Assembly: GCF_025370105.1 (NCBI RefSeq)
Contig: NZ_JANQBK010000003.1
Coordinates: 1-64,000 of the forward strand
Direction of reading: 5' to 3'
DNA: 64,000 nt
From: Sphingomonas hylomeconis
GTDB taxonomy: Bacteria; Pseudomonadota; Alphaproteobacteria; Sphingomonadales; Sphingomonadaceae
The position numbers were made by a program, and so were the translations under genes. Under the pieces are notes generated by a model, which saw only the letters and a program-made list of their open reading frames with translations, made no database searches and was not told the origin of the DNA. Below are positions 9,056 to 16,527 of this stretch, piece by piece (within the stretch, counting starts at the first letter, position 1; the number at the start of each line of letters is the position of its first letter).

Positions 9056-10513
9056 ATGGCGGGTGCTGTCGGGGGAATCCAGTTGCGTCGTATTTTCTCG
9101 TTCATTCTAGTAGGCTTGGGGAGCTGGTCGGCTCCGCCGCAAGCGACGTCGCTAGCTATTAGCGCACCGATCTTCGCTGCTTGCCCGGACGCCAAGGAGC
9201 GGCCGGAGCTGGCGCCGTCGCTGTGCGCACGCATAACGGTGCCGCTGGATCACCGGCAGCAAGATGACCGCCAGCTATCACTGTTTGTGCGCAAGTTTCC
9301 GGCCGCGTCGCACTCGAAGGGGCAACTCTGGCTGGTCGCTGGCGGGCCGGGCGAGTCCGGGGCATCGTTCTACCCTTTTCTGGCGTCGTTACGCGCCGCC
9401 GCGCCCGGCTATGATCTGATGATCCCGGATCATCGCGGCACTGGTTTTTCAACACGGCTATGTGAGGCCGAAGAAGCGGTCGGCAGCACTGCGGGAACCG
9501 CGCTGTCCGGCGCGGAATGGGGAAGCTGCTTTAAGACGCTCCACGCCGACGCCGACCGCACGCGGGCTTTCTCGACCAGCAACGCCGCCCACGATCTTCA
9601 GGCGCTCATTGACGGCTTCGCGCAAGGCGGCCCCACGTTCTTGTACGGCGTGTCTTACGGCACCCAGTTGGTGCTAAGGACTCTGACGATCGCGCCGCCA
9701 AGCCGGCTCGATGGTGTGATTCTCGATTCGCTTGTTCCGCCCGAAGTGGACCCGCACTGGGATCTCAGTCACCGCTCCGCTGTAGTTGATGCGGTAGGCC
9801 GCCGGGTGCTTGCGTCCTGCGACCGCAAACCGTCCTGCCGGGCCGCATTGGGCGGGTCGGCCAGCGCCGCCATGCGCGATGTGATCGCAAATCCCAAGCT
9901 GCGAGAGGTACTGGGCGACCACCCGAAATACCTGTTTGGTGCGATGCTGGATGTGCCCGAGGTACGGGCGCGCATCCCCGTGATCCTGGCGGATCTGCGT
10001 AAAGGCAAGGTCGCATCGTTGGCAGAGGCGAAACGGCGTTTGAAGCAGATCGGGAGCAAATTGCTTTCCTATCCGCAATCGAGCTCGTCGATCCCACTGG
10101 TCGGGCTGATCAGCGGGTCCGAAAGCAATTCGCGTCCGGAGCTGACCGATGCCGTCGTGCAGCGCGAGGAGCGCGAGTTCCTCTTCGCCAGCCCGTTGCC
10201 GGGCCTGCTGACCCAACCAGGCCTACCGCTCTACAAGCGTGACGATTCCTTTGGCCGGCTTCCGGCGCGAATGCCGCCAATCATCGTCCTGCAAGGCACG
10301 CTTGATCCGAAGACGCCGATCGAGGGTGCTGCTGCACAGATTGCCTTACTCCAGAACCGCAGCAGCGTGGCACAGGTCAAGGTGATCGGGGCACCTCATT
10401 TCCTGTTGTTCGCGGCTCCCGACTGTCTGGTGCCGGCGGTATATGATTTCGTACATGGTTTGCGCGCTCGAAATACCATTTGTAGGTCCGTGCCCAACCG
10501 TTCGTCACTCTGA
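9056..10513 (+). CDS. Secreted alpha/beta-hydrolase, S33 / tripeptidyl-aminopeptidase-like
   Basis: About 485 aa with a probable signal peptide (basic QLRR, hydrophobic stretch, cleavage near ATS). The fold shows the oxyanion region LVAGGPGESG, the strand YDLMIPDHRGTG, the nucleophile elbow GVSYGTQL (Ser200), an acidic residue in LQGTLDPKTPI and a His in GAPHFLLF. The layout matches TAP/proline iminopeptidase-type S33 peptidases with a C-terminal TAP-like domain. The frame is open to 8810, but the upstream part is not protein-like; the exact start (ATG 9056, or a nearby GTG/TTG) is uncertain. Monocistronic; preceded by the AT-rich island. Confidence 0.75.
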   Translation: MAGAVGGIQLRRIFSFILVGLGSWSAPPQATSLAISAPIFAACPDAKERPELAPSLCARITVPLDHRQQDDRQLSLFVRKFPAASHSKGQLWLVAGGPGESGASFYPFLASLRAAAPGYDLMIPDHRGTGFSTRLCEAEEAVGSTAGTALSGAEWGSCFKTLHADADRTRAFSTSNAAHDLQALIDGFAQGGPTFLYGVSYGTQLVLRTLTIAPPSRLDGVILDSLVPPEVDPHWDLSHRSAVVDAVGRRVLASCDRKPSCRAALGGSASAAMRDVIANPKLREVLGDHPKYLFGAMLDVPEVRARIPVILADLRKGKVASLAEAKRRLKQIGSKLLSYPQSSSSIPLVGLISGSESNSRPELTDAVVQREEREFLFASPLPGLLTQPGLPLYKRDDSFGRLPARMPPIIVLQGTLDPKTPIEGAAAQIALLQNRSSVAQVKVIGAPHFLLFAAPDCLVPAVYDFVHGLRARNTICRSVPNRSSL

Positions 10514-10956
10514 TGGCAATGCCTCAAACCAAATAGTTCGCAATGGCGATGTCGCAGTAGCAGTAAGGTGGCTGCAACATCTGCAGTCCACCGCGAGGTT
10601 CGATTTACGCCGCGTCGACCGGTTATTAAGATCGGTGGAACACTGGGATGAACAAAGTCCGCTTGTCGTGGGCTCTTCAACAAGTCTGAATGGCTACCTT
10701 AGGGGCGTCTCCGCTGCGGCGCTGCCGCTTAGAGGTATGCCGAAAATCCCGCCGTTTCTTTGGCTTTCGCCCAGGTATTTAGCGAATTTTCCGCAGACAC
10801 CGGGATGGGCACCATATCATTGCTGATCGCCGGCGACCTCTTTGACCGCATCGCGGAAGGCAACCGCCGGTCTGGCAGGAAATGGCGGAATGTCGTCCTT
10901 TGGGCAGAAGGCATTACGGCACAGGAAGGCGCCACCCCCTTTGATCGGATGGCATC
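10514..10956. other. Gene-free stretch with an unassigned open segment
   Basis: No intact gene. From 10733 to about 10950 the plus strand reads open with a protein-like composition (includes SLLIAGDLFDRIAEG and KWRNVVLWAEG), preceded by a TAG at 10730-10732 and with no good start or ribosome-binding site; it runs into the next gene in another frame. It may be the truncated end of a lost gene. I do not recognise it. Confidence 0.35.
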
Positions 10957-11961
10957 ATGTTTCGCTTCTCAACTACCAGAAATCGAGTCCTTCTACTCGC
11001 TGCGGCAAGTCTTGTCGTCGGGTGCGGATCAGTCGCGGCCGGTCGCTCGGCGCAATCGCCGCCCAACCAGCACGTCGCACCGGTGGCACCCACTGCCAGC
11101 GAGCCGATTGCGCCATATCGGGCCCGCTTCGGGCGACAGCGCCCGATCATCGCCATCGTCGGCGTCAACAGCGGCACCGAACTCACCGATTACGTCGTGG
11201 TGCCGGCCGTGGTGAAACGCAATGATCCCACGCTGCTTACCTGGATCAAGCAACAGGCGGCAAAGGGCGGCACCCTGGTCAGCATCTGCGACGGCGCGCT
11301 CGTGCTGGCCCAGAGCGGGGTGCTCGACGGGCATCGCGCCACCGCGCACTGGGCAACCGCCGACTATCGCCGCAAGCATTACCCGCAGGTCAACTGGATC
11401 GCCGATCGCCGCTACGTCGCAGACGGGCGTATCGTGTCCAGCGCAGGCATCAGCGCCGCCATCCCGACCTCGCTCGCGCTGGTCGAGGCGATCGCGGGCC
11501 ATGAGCGCGCGGCCATCGTCGCTGCGCAGGTCGGCGCGCCCGACTGGAGCCCGGCGCATGACAGCCACCGCTTCGCGCCCAGGTTCGGACGCAACCTGCG
11601 GGCCTTTGCGACGACGCAATATCTCAATGGCTGGCTCCACAAGGCGACGGCGATTGGCGTTGCGGTCGCGCCGGGAGCGGACGAGATCACCGTCGCGCTG
11701 ACGGCCGACGCCTATAGCCGGACCGGCCGCGCCAAGGCCTTTGCGCTTGGCGGCAGCACCGCCCCGATCCTGACGCGGCACGGATTGACGCTGCTGCCCG
11801 ATCGTACCGATCCGAAGGCGGTCGATCGCATCGTCGCGCTTGCAACGGGAAAGTCTGCGGCGACGCTCGACCGGGTGCTTGCGGAAATCGCGCGGCTGTA
11901 CGGCAAGCAGACCGCTTTTGGCGTCGCGCTCGACTTGGAGTATCCCGGTTACCATGGCTGA
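10957..11961 (+). CDS. DJ-1/PfpI-domain protein with lipoprotein-type signal
   Basis: 334 aa. The N-terminus has a hydrophobic signal and a lipobox-like VVGC (Cys23). Residues about 60-200 form a class-I amidotransferase-like (DJ-1/PfpI) domain: a Cys in the elbow SICDGALVLAQSG, followed by GHRATAHW and SSAGISAAI, the same signatures as the sensor domain of GlxA regulators. The N-terminal part of the fold is shortened (about 60 residues before TDYVVVP) and there is no AraC DNA-binding domain; about 130 C-terminal residues are unassigned. It overlaps the next gene, a full GlxA regulator, by 8 nt, so the two are coupled. Possibly a periplasmic sensor or enzyme partner; speculative. Confidence 0.68.
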   Translation: MFRFSTTRNRVLLLAAASLVVGCGSVAAGRSAQSPPNQHVAPVAPTASEPIAPYRARFGRQRPIIAIVGVNSGTELTDYVVVPAVVKRNDPTLLTWIKQQAAKGGTLVSICDGALVLAQSGVLDGHRATAHWATADYRRKHYPQVNWIADRRYVADGRIVSSAGISAAIPTSLALVEAIAGHERAAIVAAQVGAPDWSPAHDSHRFAPRFGRNLRAFATTQYLNGWLHKATAIGVAVAPGADEITVALTADAYSRTGRAKAFALGGSTAPILTRHGLTLLPDRTDPKAVDRIVALATGKSAATLDRVLAEIARLYGKQTAFGVALDLEYPGYHG

Positions 11962-12961
11962 AGACGCGATCCCCGTTCCCCAGCCACAGGCACCTCTCCG
12001 TGTCGTGCTGCTGGCCTATGATGGCATGAACCTGCTCGATCTGGCCGGGCCGTTACAGGCGCTGACCACGGCGAACCGCGATGTCGCTCCGGGGGCACCG
12101 TGTCGCTACGAGACGATCGTCGCCTCGGGTGAGGGGGGCGCGATCGTCACCAGTGCCGGCCTGCCGGTCGTGACCGTGGCGACGGCGGCGCTGGCCGATA
12201 TCACGATCGACACGCTGATCGTCCCGGGGGGCTGCGTCGGGGAGGATTTTGCGGTGCCGCCTGCGCTGCGCGACTTCATTGCGGAACGCGCAGAGACGGT
12301 GCGTCGATTGTGCTCGGTCTGCACCGGCGCGTTTCTGCTGGCGGCGGCGGGACAGTTGGAGGGGCGGCGGGTGGCGACGCACTGGGCCTGGCTCGATCGG
12401 TTGAAGACGCGCCATCCCGGGCTGGACGTCGATGCCCACAGCATCTTCGTCCGGGATGGCAATCTCTGGACGTCCGCGGGCGTCAGTTCGGGCATCGATC
12501 TGACGCTGGCGCTGATTGAGGAGGATTACGGTCCCCGCGTTGCGATCGACGCTGCGCGGCAGATGGTCGTTTTCGTGAAGCGCGCGGGCGGCCAGTCGCA
12601 GTTCAGCGTGCCGCTCGCGGCGCAGACGAAGGACCAGGCATTTATCGAGCTCCATGCCTGGATGGCGGCGAACCTCGCGGCGGACCTGTCGGTCGGGCAA
12701 CTGGCGGTGCGCGCAGGGTTGGCGCCGCGCACCTTCGCGCGGGCCTATGCCTCGAAGGTCGGGCGCACACCGGCCAAGACCGTCGAGCTGATGCGGATCG
12801 AAGCAGCCTGCCGCGCGCTCGAGGAAACCGATCTGCCGCTGAAGAGCATCGCGCAAAGCACCGGCCATGGCGACGAACAGAACCTGCGCCGGGCGTTTCA
12901 GCGCCAGCTTGTCACCAATCCGGCGACCCATCGCTTGCGGTTCTCGAGTCTATTGCCGTGA
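11954..12961 (+). CDS. GlxA-family transcriptional regulator (DJ-1/PfpI + AraC HTH)
   Basis: 335 aa. An N-terminal DJ-1/PfpI domain (about 18-190) with the elbow CSVCTGAFLLAAAG and HWAWLDRL is followed by a C-terminal AraC-type HTH (about 235-330) with LAVRAGLAPRTFARAYASKVG and LKSIAQSTGHGDEQNLRRAFQ. The ATG at 11954, inside the end of the preceding gene (8-nt overlap), is chosen because the domain begins 15 residues later; a longer open frame upstream overlaps the neighbour. Such regulators typically control catabolic genes, but no target gene is adjacent. The two homologous DJ-1 domains in tandem suggest duplication. Confidence 0.82.
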   Translation: MAEDAIPVPQPQAPLRVVLLAYDGMNLLDLAGPLQALTTANRDVAPGAPCRYETIVASGEGGAIVTSAGLPVVTVATAALADITIDTLIVPGGCVGEDFAVPPALRDFIAERAETVRRLCSVCTGAFLLAAAGQLEGRRVATHWAWLDRLKTRHPGLDVDAHSIFVRDGNLWTSAGVSSGIDLTLALIEEDYGPRVAIDAARQMVVFVKRAGGQSQFSVPLAAQTKDQAFIELHAWMAANLAADLSVGQLAVRAGLAPRTFARAYASKVGRTPAKTVELMRIEAACRALEETDLPLKSIAQSTGHGDEQNLRRAFQRQLVTNPATHRLRFSSLLP

Positions 12962-13823
12962 CCATTGCAGGTCGCTGTCGGCGGGGGCGAGCGCGGGCTC
13001 GTTGCTCGCCTGCCTGGGCTGAACCACGACAGCGATGATCCGTCCTGCCCGGAAGCCGCAACACGGCGTCGCCCAATCACCGGCACAGCCGCAAGATGAA
13101 CCATCGTCCGTTTTGGGGGCGCCGTTCGCGCAGTGGGGGAGGGCCGGCACGATATCGCATTCGCCGACGGCACGCGGATAACGGCCGGATTGCTCGTCGG
13201 CGCGGACGGTGCCTGACGGTACTATCAGTGCGGTCAATAAGAATGCCTGCGGCCGTTCAGTTGCAGAGCGGGATCCGTCCTTTCCTGTAAATGGACCGAT
13301 GGGGTTTATTATGCGGCGCGGATTGCGCGCATCGGCAGCGACATGAGGACCCTGGACGTCGTTTGGACGCAGGGTGCCACGACCAGCCGCACCGCGACCA
13401 ACAACTGTCGTTCCGCAGCGTAGGCGGCCGAATGCGTTTGAAACGACAGCGGCACCCTTGATCCTAGCGTACCGCCGTAGCGTGCTTGCATGCATGCTGC
13501 ACGAGCGGCCTCGGCGCGTTTGCTACCCTGGCAGCGGCACAGTGTCGTACGCGATTCTCTCATGGCCAACGGGCGAGGCGGTCGCTGCGGCAACACTGGC
13601 GCGCAGGGGAATAGTCGCACGTTCAAGACACAGGTGAGTTGATGCCCCCGAAAAGGAGAAGGGCAGCAACTGCCGATCCCAGTCTCATCGCCGACTCACT
13701 GCGGGCGGCTAGGCTGTGCAGGCGCGGTGAAGCTCATCCATCGCATTCTTGTAAAAAACTACAGTTATCAGAGATTTGACGCTTACTATAAAGCGGCCCC
13801 GTAACCAGTATTCGGAGATTGGC
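12962..13823. other. Gene-poor stretch holding a pseudogene relic
   Basis: About 860 nt without an intact gene. The only protein-like signal is the FAD-monooxygenase fragment at 13100-13216. Open frames in 13300-13640 on either strand have low-complexity, Arg/Ser-rich translations and I see no function in them. Bases 13740-13800 are AT-rich and may hold the promoter of the following small gene. Confidence 0.5.
13100..13216 (+). pseudogene. Relic of an FAD-dependent monooxygenase
   Basis: A 38-codon open segment between a TGA at 13097 and a TGA at 13214 translates to a stretch containing FADGTRITAGLLVGADGA. This closely resembles the ADGT...ADLLVGADGA region near the second FAD-binding motif of PHBH/TetX-type monooxygenases. 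The next expected residues (typically W-S-x-V-R) are partly found after a shift of frame (TVLSVR). No N-terminal GxGxxG or C-terminal part is present nearby, so only an internal fragment survives. Confidence 0.5.
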
Positions 13824-14000
13824 GTGGGCTTTCTACAGAAATTCAATTGCGGAAGGGGCCGCCACCAGCGTGATCGGGACCGAGTAAAGCGCGCGAAGGG
13901 CGCCTTTGTGTCTGTTTGCGCCGGCTGCGGCGTGCCGATGTGGCGATCTATCGCGGGGTGGTCCGTAGGAGAACCGAAAGCAGACGAACCGTTCTATTGA
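13824..14000 (+). CDS. Small Cys/His-rich putative zinc-ribbon protein
   Basis: 58 aa from a GTG start; GGAG lies 7 nt upstream (CGGAGATTGGC-GTG). The sequence has two motifs that could form a metal site: NCGRGRH near residue 10 and VSVCAGCGVPM near residue 32. Small proteins with an N-terminal CxxGRH-like motif and a C-terminal CxxCGxPM motif occur beside polysaccharide genes in sphingomonads, as far as I recall. The frame is also open back to a TTG at 13776. Function unknown; the polysaccharide pyruvyl transferase follows 180 nt downstream. Confidence 0.5.
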   Translation: MGFLQKFNCGRGRHQRDRDRVKRAKGAFVSVCAGCGVPMWRSIAGWSVGEPKADEPFY

Positions 14001-14179
14001 ATGGTGGCCACGTTCTTGCTGACCGTTTGCCACGGATCGCCGACAATAATGCGGTTCGGCAGGCGTAGCGGGTCAGACGACCGGCCGCGCTCAACCGCAG
14101 GCTCTCTCATCAAATGGGGCAAGGCAAATGCTGCGAGGCATTCGGTCCGCGGCTCACTTAGAACGCTCGAAGGAAAGTC

Positions 14180-15424
14180 TTGTTGAGGCCGAAGCAGATA
14201 AACAATGTCTTGTTGATTACCAGGGTCCGCACGGGGAACCAGGGCAATCAATGCTTGTCGATGGCGTGGTACGAACTGCTGCGCAAAGCCTTTCCGCAAG
14301 GTCAGGTCGGCATGATCGAGCGCGGGGCCGCCTATCTTGGGCAGTTCGGGATTTCCGACGTCGATCCCGCCGCCCCGATCGACGGCTTTGAGCGTCTCGT
14401 CGATGCCGCGCTTGCGCTTCCGCTGGATGCCAAGCCTTCGCCGTTGCATCATAAATCCGTCATCGATGCGATCGTCTCCCAGCCGGCATCGCGGAAATTC
14501 GTTACCCGGTTGACGCGCGCCGGGCGCGTACACAGAGCACTGGGAATAGCCGCGAAGGGATATGCGCGACGCATCGCACTTTTTCGGCAGATGGATTTAG
14601 TCGTGGTCAACCCGGCGGGGGAGTTTAGCGGATCCTCGCTGGACGTGGCATTAGCCTATCTCATCGAGGTTCGTGTCGCCCAGCGACTGGGCTGCAAAAC
14701 GGCACTGGTAAACCCATCGTTCGAAATTGAAAACGCCGTTCTTCAGAAGATCGCTACGTACGTTTTGGATCACGCCGACCTGCTGGAATTTCGCGACGAT
14801 CAAAGTCGGCTCCATTATGTTGCTGTAGGCGGGAAGAAGGCAGCGATCGTGTTGCCAGACGCCGCCATTCTGACATCCGCCCCGATTGCGGAGCGCGAGC
14901 CGATGGCGCTTGCCGTATCCATCAACGCCTTACACGCCGAGAAATTGCGGCAGGTTCCGGTATGGGAAGCGCTGCTGCAGCGTCTCGAGGCATCCGGATA
15001 CAGCGTCACGCTCGTATCCAACGAGATGATGACCGACGGGCCTTTATATGAGCGTTTCGCCGGGGTGACAAAGGCTCGGGTGGCAAGAGGCGATCTCGGC
15101 TATATCGATTATGCAACCATGTTGGCGTCGTTCGACGCCGTCATCACCAGCCGTTTGCACACCGGCGTACTTGCGCTGACGAGCGGGGTTCCCGTGGTGC
15201 CGCTGGAACCGAGCACGTTCAAGATGAATGGCTTTTTTCGTCATCTCGGGCTGGAGGTCGAAGTCGTGGAGACCGCCACGGCGGGTTGGGATGTCGCGGT
15301 AGAAAGGCAATTGGCCGCGCTATTGGCGGACCGAGCGGCGACCAGCGCGACGATAATCGAAGCGCGAGATCGCGCACGGGCGCGGATCGAAGCAACGTTG
15401 CTTCCGGCCTTCGCTGAGTTGTAG
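14180..15424 (+). CDS. Polysaccharide pyruvyl transferase family protein
   Basis: 414 aa. Family enzymes add ketal pyruvate from PEP to exopolysaccharide or cell-wall sugars. It shows the family layout: N-terminal RVRTGNQGNQ, central VVVNPAGEFSG, and a C-terminal nucleotide-sugar-binding-like half with ITSRLHTGVLALTSGVPVVPLE. It starts at TTG 14180, preceded by GAAGGAA; no ATG closer to the conserved N-terminus gives as good a fit. GC content and codon choice look less extreme than in the housekeeping genes further right, consistent with transfer. No other exopolysaccharide genes adjoin, so the substrate is not predictable. Confidence 0.78.
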   Translation: MLRPKQINNVLLITRVRTGNQGNQCLSMAWYELLRKAFPQGQVGMIERGAAYLGQFGISDVDPAAPIDGFERLVDAALALPLDAKPSPLHHKSVIDAIVSQPASRKFVTRLTRAGRVHRALGIAAKGYARRIALFRQMDLVVVNPAGEFSGSSLDVALAYLIEVRVAQRLGCKTALVNPSFEIENAVLQKIATYVLDHADLLEFRDDQSRLHYVAVGGKKAAIVLPDAAILTSAPIAEREPMALAVSINALHAEKLRQVPVWEALLQRLEASGYSVTLVSNEMMTDGPLYERFAGVTKARVARGDLGYIDYATMLASFDAVITSRLHTGVLALTSGVPVVPLEPSTFKMNGFFRHLGLEVEVVETATAGWDVAVERQLAALLADRAATSATIIEARDRARARIEATLLPAFAEL

Positions 15425-15688
15425 GCCGCACTATTCGTAATAAGGTGATCCAGTACGTCCCCAACAATAGCGAAGAGTACAGTGTCAAAATATGGTCGGC
15501 CAATAATGATGTAGGCCGAGCGGGCCGGCCTAAAGCAGAAATTGTTTGTAACTTGGTCCGAGCGGTCCGGAGAGCCGGCGCATACTATCGCGGCGGCTAA
15601 ATTGCTTTGAGTCGGCACTGTTCGTCGTCATACTGACCCGGCGCAACGCTGTCCGCCATAGGGGGGGCAGTCGCAACGGGAAAATTCG

Positions 15689-16381
15689 ATGAACGGGGCT
15701 GAAGGGGTGCTCGCCGGGGCGACGGCCTTTGTCGCGACGCATTTTCTGTTGTCGCATCCGCTGCGCCAGCCGCTGATCAAGCTGGTCGGAGACACGGCTT
15801 TCAGCGCGCTCTATTCTGCCGTGGCGTTGGTCACGTTGGGCGCGACGATCTGGGCCTACCGGGCCGCGCCGGTCACGCCGCCCTTATGGGGCGTGGGGGA
15901 CGGCCTTTGGGCGGTTTCCACGGCTGTCATGCTGCTGGCGTCGATCCTGCTGATGGGCTCGTTCATCCGCAATCCGGCGCTGCCCGGCGCGGCCGCGCTG
16001 GCGGCCACCGCGCAGCCCCACGGTGTCCTTGCCATCACCCGCCATCCGATGATGTGGTCGTTCGCGATGTGGGGCGCATCCCACATCCTGATCTATCCGA
16101 TCGCCAAGAACCTGATCCTGTCGGGCGCGATCATCCTGCTCGCGCTGGTCGGCGCGGCGTTGCAGGATCGCAAGAAGGCCGCGCTCGATCCCGACGGCTG
16201 GCCCGCCTGGGAACGCAGGACAAGCTATCTGCCGTTCGTCGCGATCCTGCAGCGGCGCGCGACATTGTCGGGTTTGGGCGCACATGCGCTGCTCGGCGGG
16301 ATCCTGATCTGGCTTGCCGCGACCTGGGCGCATATCCCGCTTGCCGGCTGGCCCGCCGGCATCTGGCGGTGGCTGTCCTGA
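15689..16381 (+). CDS. NnrU family integral membrane protein
   Basis: 230 aa, with about six hydrophobic helices. It has the family motif ITRHPMMWSFAMWGASHI at about residues 115-132, resembling the isoprenylcysteine methyltransferase-like RHP...W pattern, and the WPAWERRTSYLPF segment. NnrU was named from denitrification loci; in sphingomonads it often occurs without them, as here, and its biochemical role is unclear. An ATG at 15689 precedes the first helix; it is flanked by a 264-nt upstream spacer with no recognised feature. Confidence 0.85.
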   Translation: MNGAEGVLAGATAFVATHFLLSHPLRQPLIKLVGDTAFSALYSAVALVTLGATIWAYRAAPVTPPLWGVGDGLWAVSTAVMLLASILLMGSFIRNPALPGAAALAATAQPHGVLAITRHPMMWSFAMWGASHILIYPIAKNLILSGAIILLALVGAALQDRKKAALDPDGWPAWERRTSYLPFVAILQRRATLSGLGAHALLGGILIWLAATWAHIPLAGWPAGIWRWLS

Positions 16382-16527
16382 TCCCGCCGTAACACGCGTC
16401 CGCTGCAAACCGCACCTCTCGTGGAGCGGGGCCACGCGCCTCTGGTTGCGCTCGACCGGCCGGTGTCGGCAAGCGGGTCAACGGTCCGCGCCAGCCAATT
16501 GCGCGCGCAGGCCAGTCCATGCACGGC

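Noticed and set aside
10443..10826. 127-codon plus-strand frame after the S33 peptidase
   Set aside because: Begins inside the peptidase gene, has no ribosome-binding site and no protein-like motif.
12950..13495. 181-codon open frame on the minus strand
   Set aside because: Translation is low-complexity with no family pattern, and a better explained FAD-monooxygenase fragment reads on the other strand.
13994..14533. 179-codon minus-strand frame overlapping the pyruvyl transferase
   Set aside because: Mostly antisense to a recognised gene; only its last 30 codons look protein-like, too little to support a gene.
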